A stretch of 64,000 nt of DNA, from the NCBI GenBank assembly GCA_038087015.1, contig JASBNA010000026.1, positions 62,001 through 126,000 of the forward strand, in the 5' to 3' direction. The notes beneath the pieces are model-generated. The model saw nothing but the letters and a program-made list of their open reading frames with translations. It was not told where the DNA came from and made no database searches. Made by a program: the position numbers and the translations under genes. Numbering within the stretch: position 1 is the first letter of the stretch; every line of letters begins with the position of its first letter. This DNA comes from Cerrena zonata. Lineage: Eukaryota > Basidiomycota > Agaricomycetes > Polyporales > Cerrenaceae. Of this stretch, positions 46,741-57,921 are shown piece by piece.

Positions 46741-47500
46741 GCCGGCTCACATCACTTACGACTCGCACTGCCCCCACCGTACACCGTCTCATCTGCCCGC
46801 CCTCTCACCGTCTCCTATGCTGCTCACTCCACCACCCACTCGCTAAAAGCTACCCTCCACCAGACCAGACACTTCGCCACCCCACCGCTTCACTAGACTA
46901 CTTCAAATCTTTCCTTCAATGTTTCTTTCCCTTCTCCTCCCACGCGCCTCTGCCCCACAATAGTACCGACCTTTTTTTCTTTCTCTCCTTCCCGTCTTCA
47001 TCACTTCACCATGACCACATCGCTGCTCTCAATCCCTTACAATATCCATCACTTTTCACATTAATCTCTCCTTTTTTCACTCTGCCCTACCGCACCTTCT
47101 ACACTAATGCCCGTGCCCGCTCGCTCCCCACACTCACTCATAACGACGCCCTAATCCCTCCCTCCCTATGTCACTCGGACCAAGTACATACCTTACCACC
47201 TCTATAATCCTTTTCTTATTTCCCCCCTTTAACTTTTATACCATAACCCCACATAATCTTCCCCTAGAGCGCATACGCAACAAACCCGCACCCTCCCCTT
47301 CCCCCCTGCCCCTCATCACCACCGGGACAGGCTCCGCCCAACCCTCAACTCTCCATACACACATACCTGGGTCCACGCGTTCGCTTCTTTTACCTTTCCC
47401 TTCGCCTTGTGTCCAGGCCCACAGTAGTTACAATATACTCAATCGCGCCGGTAATGTCTTACATAGCCCTAGCTGCTGCACAAGACAATAAATAGGATTT
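46741..47500 (+). other. LINE 3' untranslated region
   Basis: Strongly pyrimidine-rich on the plus strand with almost no coding potential, leading to the A tract. The open frame at 47168-47491 is taken as a composition artefact. Confidence 0.65.
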
Positions 47501-47535
47501 AAAAAAAAAAAAAAAAAAAAAAAAGTACACGACTG

Positions 47536-48112
47536 CGTGCAGTAAACGGTCGTTTGTACACCCGAAAAGTCAATTTATTGTCATCCAACAAATTTCAACA
47601 CCGTCTAATCAAATATATCCTCAAAATTCATCATACGCATTGACTTGGAGTTAATTATTTCCTCTTTTCCAATATCATCCACTCCATCAGCCTTGTACCT
47701 ACTTTGCGCTTAAAGTGTATCACAACGTCATCGGGTATCTCTACACCCGGCTCGATTGTATCTTATTGTCGAATTGTGTCAGATGAATACACTTTATGTT
47801 ACAGAATAGAAGAAATTACCATTTCAACGATACAGTCAATGATGCAGATGGAACAAAGTTTTGCAAGCAAGACATATGACTTATGGAGTTTGGTGGGAAC
47901 GGACTTTCCCCATGCGCCAAAGGTAGGTCTGACTTCAACCAACTGTCCGCAGCTAATTTAAGACGGTTTGATGTGAGTATAGGAGCTACAAAACAATAGG
48001 CTCGATACGAATTTTGGAGATGATATGTGGGAAGGACATGCAAGCCATCACTATCATGGTATCTCTCGAAGTACCCGACACCATTATCAGACGTATGAAT
48101 TCTTTCCAGATA
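47536..48112 (+). pseudogene. Unrecognised coding relic right of the LINE
   Basis: A frame with stops reads LMEFGGNGLSPCAKGRSDFN, then QLSAANLRRFDVSIGATKQ and YVGRTCKPSLSWYLSKYPTP near 47870-48080. This looks like eroded protein-coding DNA; no family recognised. It precedes the MITE-like element. Confidence 0.25.
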
Positions 48113-49013
48113 CAGTGTAGGACAGGTCCTTTACACGGCACTACTCCTTTACACACCTCAATGAAAAGTCCCGTAGCATTTGGCTTCTGGTCACAAACTT
48201 GTTACCTATGTAAAGCAACCATATAGAGCCTTCATCTTTCGCAGTTTCAGAGCTTTCAGTGCAGTTGTTGCCATCCGAGGTGAAAAACATATGTCTAGAA
48301 TGTGAAAGCGAAATTTGATTCTGCCCCGGGAACTGATTGAAACAAGCTGTTGTGTCCTCGGATGCTCATGGCAGACTTTTCCAAGTGATTCTTAATAACA
48401 GTAAGTAATTTATTGAGAGATTAGCCTGCATCTTCTTTTCCCATGTTCTAACCGGTGGTACGAGGAGAGCAATGCACGCTCATCTGAGTCACAGTGAGTC
48501 ACAGGAACTTACACTGTAATAGGCTACAAGGTCCACCGACGCTCTGCTCCGGCGTACCACAACGTACATCAGACAGAAAAGCTGTAATGGGAAGGGGGCA
48601 TACCTACAAACTTGAAAGAACAGGTAAAACTGCCAGTGACCATTCCGAATGAACAACACCTGTTACCAAGAAAAGGAAAACGGCAAGCCAAATAAGCGCA
48701 AGCAGGTATCCGGAGAATTGTAATATAAGGAGTGATCTGCGAGAGAGCGAGGATCGTATTGTTACTAAATATAGTAATTATCGACTCCCATAAGGCGTGA
48801 TGTGACCGTGTAAAGGACCTATTACACGGGCAAAACCACTGAAATGTGAGTTATACAGGTTTGGCACCTCCATTTATTCTCAAACCTCACATAATACATA
48901 TTCAAGCTATTCTGAAGCCTGCCATCCACCCCATTTTGGTAGAAGTAACACCCAGCCACAGAGAATGACATAGGAAATTTGGGCGTGTAAAGGACCGTCA
49001 CGGTCCTACACTG
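48113..49013. mobile_element. MITE-like element with TA target duplication
   Basis: Inverted termini: left CAGTGTAGGAC from 48113 followed by GGTCCTTTACACG; right, read inward from 49013, CAGTGTAGGACCGTGACGGT then CCTTTACACG. Flanked by TA on each side (48111-48112 and 49014-49015). The motif GTGTAAAGGACC also recurs internally at about 48811 and GTCCTTTACAC words occur near 48145. No transposase encoded. TA duplication and size suggest a Tc1/mariner-type non-autonomous element. Confidence 0.6.
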
Positions 49014-49022
49014 TAAATGTCA

Positions 49023-50015
49023 TCAAGAAAATTCTCCAATATACAACATGAGGGGGAAAGGGACTGTATCCACTTGGCGGGTATCCTCTGTCCTACTGAA
49101 GTACGGATTGGTAAATGTTATCATGTCATGTGCCTTATGCAATACAGAGCGAATGCCTAAAATGCGCCCATGATCACAACCTTTGTCAAAGTGATTGCAG
49201 ATGTGTTGGACAGCGGTGTGAAAATGATCAAACTCTTCTGAGCTTAGACCGCTGAGTGTAACACTCTGCAAGCTTTGACTTAGGTCTCTTCTAGATAGTC
49301 TGGAACGTGGAAGCTGGGTCATATACACCTTTGAGGAGTAAATAACAAGCTTAGGTAGATGTGTCTCAGACAGGAGGTAATTTGGCTACCGCCACATGTC
49401 CTTACGGCCAGGATCCCTGTCGGGCGTAATGTAGACAAGGTCTGGTTACTTATTTGTACCGCACGCGGTAGCTTGGACAGTAACACGACCGTCATCAACC
49501 TAGTCAGAAGCTTAAGAGATGCGTGCATAATTTTGAATGTGATAATCACATACATCAATCATTTCGATAAGTTGTCTCACTGTAGCAGTAAGATCATCAT
49601 TGATCTTCTGGATAATAACGTCTAAGTGAAGTTCAGCCCTCTAACAGTCAATCACAGACTACTGCGTCAGTTGATGCAGAGTCACTTACTATGCTTCTCA
49701 GTATGGGAATAGAGAGTCTTTCATACAGGATCCAAGATGAATATAGCAGTCTGAAGAGAGTTGGTGGGATCCATGCGCGTGGTTGGACAAGTTGTTAACA
49801 GAATTTCTATTCAGCGGGATACTCGAGCAGGTTGAGTGAAATCTACTGATATCCCCTTTCGCAGACATTGGTTGGTAAGCCTCGTGGCATCTGAACGTGG
49901 CATGATACATATCCACATGGTGCAACGCAGGCTGTACCATTTGCAGTGCCAGTGAATGATGCCACACTGCCCAATCGAGCCAATGTGTCACCTGAGGATA
50001 CGTGTTTTGTGGCAT
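49023..50015 (-). pseudogene. Unrecognised minus-strand coding relic
   Basis: Three successive minus-strand frames have protein-like composition: 50015-49698 (HHSLALQMVQPALHHVDMYH), about 49640-49330 (NDDLTATVRQLIEMIDVCDY, with stops), and 49328-49023 (LQSVTLSGLSSEEFDHFHTA). They may be parts of one eroded gene. No domain recognised; stops within the middle part argue against function. Confidence 0.25.
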
Positions 50016-50108
50016 TTATTGTGCAGTAAATGAATCAGAGAGTCTCCCAAGATTCCTGTCGGTGCACACTCAGGTGGTAGGATATGACATCTTCCCCTGG
50101 GAAAGTAT

Positions 50109-53100
50109 TAGGGCTCGGATCGTTCTGTAAACGAGTACGAGCGTCCACATACTGAGCCAGTACCGATACGTGCCGTGCAGACACAATGACAATACGGGCC
50201 GCTTCCGTATACGATTCTCACGTATTCGTACCGTATCTGTATTACGTTCGCCTGTACGACAAGAGGATAGGATATAAATACAATAATTGTCATTAATTGA
50301 AAACAGCATTCTGTGTAGCAAGTAACTCTTCCTGTGTGTGTAAGAGACGTTCTAACATCCTCCTTGCAAATAATAGCTTGTGCTTTACTACCATCAACCG
50401 GCGTATAGTTTCCGGTTTGAGGCTTGCACGACGCAAAGAAACAGTATCGCGCCCTCCACAGAAGACTCGTTCTACAGCTACAGCCGAGCCTGAGAGTTGA
50501 TCAGTATGAAACCCATGCCAGAGCTGATATTACTGACCTGGGATAGACAGAATATCCCGAGCAAGAAGTGCGAGATTTGGACATTCCGACTTCTTTGCTC
50601 TCCACCATGAAAGTGGTCGGATAGTTTTCACTTTCAGACTAAAACCAATTGGTTTCAGTGTTAGGTACTCATCGAGTTCATTTGATAGCGGCACTTCCGT
50701 CTGTGGTTCAGAGGAGAAGAAGTTGAAATGTTTGAGAGGCGTGTGTTTCACGGGAGATGGATTTGACGTCGGGAGTGGGTTTGTGGTCACATAGTGATCG
50801 AGAAAATAGGTCTTGAGTGATTCCTTTGCTTTTTCGCTCTGTGCACGGTATAATGCGCGGGAAGCATCATTTGAATCTCATGATGCTTCGTCTTGGAGGC
50901 CTTTGTAGTTGATGCGAGGATCAAGAACTGCAAATAAGGTAGTAGATAATCAATATTACTGCTTTTCGAGCACAATTATGACAACGTACGACAGGCCCAA
51001 AGGTAATACGGCGACTCATCAAAATGAGTGTGTGGTCTGCAAGCTTTGTGTGAGCTTTGACCAATCCGACTTGAAGCATCGGAGGCGAATCTTTTGGAAG
51101 ATTCTTAAGGATATCCCTAATGTGATCTTGCAGCCTATGAAAAATGGCATGTACGTGAGAAATAGTGGCCTCTTTGGATGACGACATTTGCTCGGTAGCA
51201 GAGCGGAACATCCACAGCCATCGAGATACTTGTTCAAGTATTTTCCATTCCTGTGGATCAAGCTCGAGTGGTCGAAGTTCCTTGTGCCTAGAAACAAAAT
51301 CATTGATCGCTACCCTGTAGTGAAGTGCACGCTCTAGTGGTAGGATGTGTTCATAGACGGTCAGCACAAATATAGAATAAATATGCCAGTAAGCCTACCT
51401 AACATCTGATGTGTCAAAGACCAACGTGTGACCACATCAAGAATAAGCATTAGTGCTTGTTCGGCAGTCTTGCATGCAGTATCCAAATTGCGCAGAGATA
51501 ATTTAACTTCTTCCAACCACGCTCGTTTTCGTTGGGGACTTGAGCGCACTGTGCGGACAATGCGACGTAGCTATAAATACCATATGCCATAAGCAATCAA
51601 AGGGACTCTTTACCAAGATATACCAGTACGCACCTTGCTAATTGCTTCTAGTACAGTGTTTACATCGATGGAGAATATGTCAGGAGAACTCTCATCGATC
51701 GAGGTGTTATCTTGACTGATAGTATCATTCATATTGATGAGGTCATCTACGCTATCACTTGCATCAGCTCCGGCGACAGATTCTTGATAATTATCTGGGG
51801 TATCGGGGTATTTTGCCTTTGCATTGCCGCCAACATGTGTTCTGGGTGATGCAATACCTAGTGTTTTGAGAAGCTGAACGGGCTCTGGGCATTAATATAA
51901 AATCAATAAATGGTCTGACCAAAAACATACCTCGAGAACAGCAAGATGAATAGTATGCGGAACACATCGCATTCGAGCCCATGTATGATTGAAATGGGGG
52001 ACACCAGCAAGCACGAATTTTGTCTGTAGGGCCTCCATCATTGTATTGTTGTTCGAGGCATTGTCACAGACAATCGTTAGAACCTACTTGCAGTTAAAAT
52101 GGGACAAGACAAGGGGTAAAATAAATACTGACTTTGTGCTGCAAACCGTATAACTCAATTGTTTGCCAAACTGCATCGGCAAGATTATCACCTGAGTGCT
52201 CCCCAATTATCTCCCGAAAGTCAAGAACTATCTCCTCGAGTTCCCATTCGTCAGTGACATAAGTCATGACAATGCATAAGAAAGCCCATTTATTACTTGA
52301 TGTCCAGCAATCGAGAGCAAGAGATACTTTCCCGTCTATTCCCTATAAGCATGATGAATAATGATATAGTAGGCGTGCGTAAATGTTAAATATATCACAA
52401 ACCTGTATGAGAGATTTAAGTTCATCAACTGTCTCATCGCCCATTGACATGATGCGATTCTTGACAGTCGTGGCAGACGGGATCTTCAACGCAGGAGATT
52501 TATTGATGTACTCCACCATACGCTTGAACTCTGGTTGTTCCACGGTATCGAATGGTTGATCGCATGCCGCAATCCATTCGCAAACAAGTCGGAGCCAAGT
52601 TTCATTCTGAAAGGGTTCCTATAGATAGATATTCAAGTTTCAGTACATAGAGCAAAGATTAATAAACACTTACTATTGTCGATGACCCCGTGCCTGATAA
52701 CCCATCTTTTGGTGACATGTTACCATCCTTGTCGAGCTTATACTTGAGCGCCTTAAATGGAAGTCGTCCACTTGCAACCTGAAGTTCGTCTGGTGTGGGT
52801 TTCTCCCCACGCTTTTGCATAGCATCTAAACGGAGATAGAGAGAATAGAGATCATCATCGGTGTGTTGAAGATGACGGACAAGGCCACTTGTTGATCCAT
52901 GCATTCTGCGTGAAATTCGGAGTACTTTATGATTTCCGTGAATTGATAAATATAGCCTGTCGCCATCTTCATACTTTTCATGCTGATCCTTATGATTTTC
53001 AGTAATTTCCGAGAAGAACAGATAGATGGCGGCCCGTGGCTTCTATCAAGCAGGTTAATACATAAGGTTGACACTTGTATTGAATTCATTACCAACCTTT

Positions 53101-54372
53101 TGTTGAACCGAAGGTTGGTTCACCTTAGGTGGAGGGTTAGGAGATGACTGCGGTTCTGCCTGCATAGAGTCCAAAGGAGCTCCAGGCAGAAGTGGTGTTG
53201 TCGATGGTACTGATGATATTGTTTTCTTGCGCTTTTTCGGCTTTGGTGAGTCCTTCATCCTACGCTTACGTTTGGCTCCAGCAGGTAGGTTCATTTCGAT
53301 CTGAGCAGCTGCCCTAACACCATGAAGACGGGATGCTTTATTGGTTGTAGACCGACTGAGAACATCGGCCGTCTACAGAACATAAATTAGAAGATTGGGG
53401 GTCAGGACCATGATGACAGTCGGATTACATACCTCCGCAGGTGGGATGAGGAGATCCTCATCTTCGTCATCATCCGTAGAGCTGGAGAGCTCGTATGTGT
53501 CATCTGACTCTGAGTCGTCCTTGAGATCCTGAACGGTCGCTCTACGAATCCTTTGCTTTTCACGTTGAGGCTGTTCTGGTCATGATTTTCGATGTCAGTT
53601 ATGCACCATTTTGAGTGATCATGGTCTCGTGAAACTCACCTGCTGGCATGGTAGTAAGGGACTGGAAGAGAAACACTGGGTTCATTGACTCGGAAATGAG
53701 GGAGATCTCCTTAACACTGTTGGGATGCGAAATGATCGCAGAATTAAATTTGGCGGGTGCACAATCGGGTCTATTGTGAAGTGAACTAGTCAATTTGTAA
53801 TATCATGCATCTTGTCAACGGGCAGTTTGCAACGTTAGTACTACTACTCCATACATGCACAGATAAAAAGAATCATATTTCTAGTTCAACTTGGGTAATG
53901 ATCATGAGTACTAGAGCAATCATCAGAAGTAATGAGAAATACATACTGTACGAGGCATTCAAGAGGGCAAAGACACTTGTCAAGATATGTCGTAACATCT
54001 CCGTCGTGGTCATCCCTATAACCGATGTCCCGCCACCGACACCATTTGGGCATGAAACACTGCGAAATTCTAGCCATTTTGAGCACTCAACAAGCTGCAG
54101 AGGGTACTTACAATAAAGGAGGCTCAGAGAGTGTATTTGGGTGCAAGAATTTATAAACATATGGTATATGGGATCTCAGTCCAAGATAGCGGTAATAGTA
54201 ACTATTAACGAGCGTGTAGACGACGTATCATCGGTGCGTATACAGATACTATGCGTTCGTCACCCGTCTCGTACACGTATCACTTCAGGGAATGCCGATC
54301 TGTTTACGCTACTGATCGTATTTTCGAAAAGGCGTCCATGACGGCGTTTGTACTGTACGATTCCGAGCCCTA
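50109..54372. mobile_element. hAT transposon
   Basis: Inverted termini TAGGGCTCGGA at 50109-50119 and, on the minus strand, from 54372; similarity continues loosely (TCGT.C.GTA.ACG). It encloses a minus-strand hAT transposase with BED finger and C-terminal dimerisation region. No convincing 8-bp target duplication is seen next to the termini (flanks GAAAGTAT and CTGAGGAG), so either end could be displaced by a few bases. Confidence 0.72.
50310..53650 (-). pseudogene. hAT transposase (one in-frame stop)
   Basis: Minus-strand multi-exon gene. An acidic, Ser-rich N-terminus (DDSESDDTYELSSSTDDDED) is followed by a basic segment (AKRKRRMKDSPKPKKRKK, a likely nuclear signal), then a BED-type finger region (PRAAIYLFF, MHGSTSGLVRHLQH). 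The catalytic part has SATTVKNRIMSMGDETVDEL, SLALDCWTSSNKWAFLCIVM, VLTIVCDNASNNNTMMEAL and MRCVPHTIHLAVLE, then LMLILDVVTRWSLTHQMLGR and ALHYRVAINDFVSRHKELRP. The C-terminal hAT dimerisation region has CPNLALLARDILSIPG and SAVAVERVFCGGRDTVSLRR. The single clear lesion is TGA at plus-strand 50878-50880, where Trp or Arg is expected between QDEAS and DSNDAS. Otherwise the exons look open. Family assignment secure. Confidence 0.82.
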
Positions 54373-54746
54373 CTGAGGAGTCCTGAGAACACGCTCTCAG
54401 ACGCGCTCAGGAGCCTCAGATTCAGAGATTACAAAAGTGCGCTTTCAGAGGTCGAGGTTAAAAACCGACCACGAAAACACAACCTCCCTCACATTTAATA
54501 TTCACCAAAACTTTACTATATACACCTATAGACTACAGGATTCATATTCTCTGAAAATAATTCAAGTATCTTTGGTCGCTGTAGTCTCATAACTGTTTCC
54601 CTTGGGCGGCTAAAAGCATCTCAGTACTCTCAGACCTCAGGAGTACGCAGAAAAGCTGGTGCACTCACTATGGGACTGAGTCTACGCGGGCAGGAACACA
54701 GTTGAAGAATAGGAAACAGTCGGAAGAGGTAGTACCTCGTGCTGAC
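54373..54746. repeat. Cluster of CTCAG/CTGAG motifs beside the hAT element
   Basis: The words CTGAG or CTCAG occur about ten times in two groups, 54373-54455 and 54618-54650, in both orientations. Such clusters resemble subterminal transposase-binding arrays. They lie outside the hAT termini as defined here, so they may belong to another, undefined element. Confidence 0.35.
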
Positions 54747-54919
54747 ATGGCCGGCGTAGGTGACGAGATAATGTCTATTGAAACCGGTGAGGATGTAGAA
54801 TCATGGGTACGTTATTATTGACCACGATATGATTAGCCCTACTCATTTAGCTATAGGATGACGACAATGATGTATGGGAAGGCACAAACGACCCTACCCC
54901 CATAATTATAGATGACTAG
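54747..54919 (+). CDS. Short acidic two-exon open frame
   Basis: Exons 54747-54806 and 54857-54919 join in frame across a 50-bp GT/AG intron to encode 40 residues, very acidic (GEDVESW, DDDNDVWEG). It could be the start of a decayed gene. No family recognised and short enough to be chance. Confidence 0.2.
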
Positions 54920-55635
54920 TCGTACGTCCATTCTGTACCATCATATCCTCTATCTGTATATTCTTGCTGAACTATTACATATTGCATGTGTGAGTGCTGA
55001 TCTTTATGTGGGTTAGTGCTCAAGGATTAGTGTACTGCCTCCCATATTTTTCAGAATCCCACCATTGAGGATCCTGGGCTTTTAGAGGCTCCTATTGAGC
55101 GTTTAGAGGTTCTTACGCGGTCAACGTTATGTTTTGCTTCCCAGATACTTAGTTGACCCTTCTAAAATATATTACAGTGGATCTGGTGAAGTGTTCGTGT
55201 CCAATGGTTATATCTACATATCTACATTTCCAAGTCCCATATCTTTCAAGAGCCGCCTCAGTCACCGGTGCTGGGGCAGATGGACCAGCCACATGTACAT
55301 TAGTCCTCACCATTCCCAATTATATTATACCCCGCTCCCTATCTATTAACCCTTATCCCATCGCGCCCATTACATGCCCGCTTAGGATATCTATTTGTTT
55401 TGGCATTCAATTTCCCCCTTTTCCCCCTCGCTTATGCGTGTACCATTTGTATATTTATCATTCCACACACTTTTGGGGGGTTTCTTGCGCTTTTGATTTT
55501 TTCTGACATTTCTACATACACATAAAATATAGACGGCAGACGTCGTGCTACGCTTGTATCCTAACAAAGCGGCGGTATCTCGACATAAATCCTATCAAGC
55601 CCTGGCTTATACGTAGCCGTATCAAAGCCTCTTAA
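54920..55635. other. Stretch without recognisable gene
   Basis: AT/CT-rich, only overlapping low-quality frames (55134-55506). Nothing supported. Confidence 0.45.
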
Positions 55636-55920
55636 ATGAACGTTAGTTCTTCTTTCCCAAGGAATGTTTGTGATTTTATGACTTTCCATGATAATATTAT
55701 ATATCTAGAAAGCTGCATAGGGAAGGGTTTTATTCACATAGAGATACCCATCACATTTTATTTGCGAAACGTCGCATTAAAGCACTGTGCGTTGAGATTA
55801 CAACAGGGAATTGATCCTTGTATCTCTTGTGAGCAAGATGAAGCAGAAGTGAAGGAGGCATGGGAGATGGGAAAGTACAGACAAAACGGACATAGCATTG
55901 TTGACTATACTCTCATTTGA
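55636..55920 (+). CDS. Hypothetical protein or exon
   Basis: 94-residue plus-strand frame with protein-like composition (DFMTFHDNIIYLESCIGKGF, ALKHCALRLQQGIDPCISC). No motif recognised. It may be one exon of a larger lost gene together with the next frame at 56034. Confidence 0.25.
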   Translation: MNVSSSFPRNVCDFMTFHDNIIYLESCIGKGFIHIEIPITFYLRNVALKHCALRLQQGIDPCISCEQDEAEVKEAWEMGKYRQNGHSIVDYTLI

Positions 55921-56033
55921 GTGGTGCTTGTTTGGCAAAGAGGGCGACTCTTCCTACAGTAGAGTGCCATCTTTATCCCTGATGAAGCCTGTGATGTAAT
56001 GAAGCCAAGAACCATGTTTCAAACAATATAGCC

Positions 56034-56426
56034 GTGGTTATTGACTTCTTCAACATAGTGAGATTTCATATCGGGAAGGACGAGCCACACCAGATTATGA
56101 TATGGGATGTCTTATGCAGCAGGCAGTCGAGTTGCATTCTTTCTTGGGGGGCTGTGCAGAAGAATATGCTTGTGGTACTGGGCTTCGTCCCATTCGAGCT
56201 ACTCGAGGCTCTGGACATCGCTACTTTTCGACAGTGGCAGTCAGACGTCCCCTACACCCTTCAACATGTCTCCATTCACCCATCTGACCCCAATACAACG
56301 TCTACAGACAGCAAGGGGAATGTTCGCGAGATGCCTGCTATTCCTCCACCTAAGTTTACACCGAACTCTCCCGAGGCTAGGCTGTCTGACTCTCCTTCCC
56401 TTGTATCCGATCTCCTGCAAGAATGA
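56034..56426 (+). CDS. Hypothetical protein or exon
   Basis: 130-residue plus-strand frame. The hydrophobic middle NMLVVLGFVPFELLEALDIA is followed by a Pro/Ser-rich, probably disordered C-terminus (MPAIPPPKFTPNSPEARLSD). No family recognised; could equally be a decayed fragment. Confidence 0.28.
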   Translation: MVIDFFNIVRFHIGKDEPHQIMIWDVLCSRQSSCILSWGAVQKNMLVVLGFVPFELLEALDIATFRQWQSDVPYTLQHVSIHPSDPNTTSTDSKGNVREMPAIPPPKFTPNSPEARLSDSPSLVSDLLQE

Positions 56427-57921
56427 AATGCTATTAAGACAGATAGTGAAGTAAAAGATACACTTGAATCTCTCCTCAATGTGCTTTCAACTTTTGTACC
56501 TGTCGAGGTTCTCACTCTTCTAAGGTATGCATGATACTCATCTACATTTATTCAAATGCTTACCGAACTTATCTCATACTACCGAGATCCTTGTTACTGG
56601 ACTGCCCTCTTTGGCTAAGGACAAAGCTGCTCCTGTCAAGTGGTCCCCTTCTATCTCCCCTGCTACTAGGGAACAGATTCTGAATGCTGTACGATGGCGC
56701 TGATATTGCGAGAACACTGGTAATTATTCAGATGCGAATGAGATGTCCAGCACCGAGAGGTGTAGTGCAAATAGATTAGGCAAGCCAAGAGCCATGCCGA
56801 AATGTATCGTTGAAGGTGATGCAATACTTATTCTTAATGTTACTTTTGCTTTCACTGGATACATGCAATGGGTGTCTGTTTTGAGATTGAGTAGGGATCT
56901 GGATGAGGGGAACAGCAAGCCGCTGACAAGTCGAGCAAGCATTTGTCGCGCAGTGGCATATTTGATTATACATGACCGTTCACTTGCAAACATCCAATGG
57001 ACAGTTAAAGAGCACTTCCCCATGGAACGATTCAATTAAAATTCATAAGAGTAGAAGTAATTTCTACTCCTCCGGCTGACTTCGGGTAAGAAGGTCCTAT
57101 ATATCACCTATATACCACAATTAGCACGCACCCAGGGGGATGATACGGTGGTCTATAGAAGGAAACGGTAGAGGAGCATGAAAAGTAGCCGAGAGCGTTG
57201 GAAAGTGGGAGGGTTGGACAGTTGGGGAAGAGCTTGCGAATGGAAAAAAATATGGAGGAGAGACAACCACATCCTCAAGCGATATTCTCCGTTGCAGGGC
57301 CTTCATGTTGGTGCCGGGAGGATGTGGTCATAGTATCTCTAGTCAACCTTGGAAGGCATATAGTACTTTGTATGTAGGAGTTGATCAGCAACTATGTCAT
57401 TGAAAATGCAGAACCTCTATCACACATAGCAGTACTGGTATTATATAAGGTGGCATTACACGACTACAAAACCTCAGTGCTTAGTATTATGAATCGCAGT
57501 ACCGGCGCTCGAGGTTCGGCACTTGAGGTTCGGCACTTGAGGTTCGGCACTTGGACTCGCAAGATCCTTGAAAATTGAGTACAGCGCGGCACACTATCTA
57601 AAGATATCACATCCGGCATACAGAATCCATATTCCCTTGACTCATATATGTCGTTTGAGTCCTATAAAGCCTGGTAAATCGATCGCCATCTAACTCTCCA
57701 TCAGGGCTAATTCTCATGCATCTAGGTCATCACCGATAAAAAATGCGAGAGTCAAACTCTGACCTAAGCTTCAGTCTACATCAAGCCGCATTCCTCACCG
57801 AGGGCGGTAACCTTAGAGGTCTGCTACTGGTAGTATGGCGTGAGCGATTGGGGGTCGTCTCGCTACATTCCAAGGGGTTGTTCAAGCTGCCGTAATACTA
57901 GATGCTACGTCCGTAAAGGCT
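56427..57921. other. Weakly coding stretch left of the Helitron relic
   Basis: A 98-residue plus-strand frame at 56743-57039 contains AILILNVTFAFTGYMQWVS and RASICRAVAYLIIHDRS but cannot be assigned. Near 57507-57550 the word GAGGTTCGGCACTT is repeated in tandem about three times. Otherwise nothing supported. Confidence 0.35.

Larger units (their letters stand above)
43833..47523 (+). mobile_element. LINE (non-LTR retrotransposon) with internal ORF2 deletion
   Basis: Flanked by a perfect 12-bp target-site duplication AGTACACGACTG at 43821-43832 and 47524-47535. The 3' end is an A tract of about 24 bases starting at 47501. Layout: about 156 bp 5' UTR, complete ORF1, start of ORF2, then directly the RNase H end of ORF2 and a pyrimidine-rich 3' UTR. 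The endonuclease and reverse transcriptase are absent. ORF1 with CCHC knuckles and an RNase H-containing ORF2 fit the Tad1-like fungal LINEs. Because the duplication brackets the already shortened unit, it was probably inserted in that form. Confidence 0.88.

Noticed and set aside
47168..47491. 107-residue open frame in the LINE 3' UTR
   Set aside because: Pyrimidine-rich DNA gives few stops; composition is low complexity and no motif is present.
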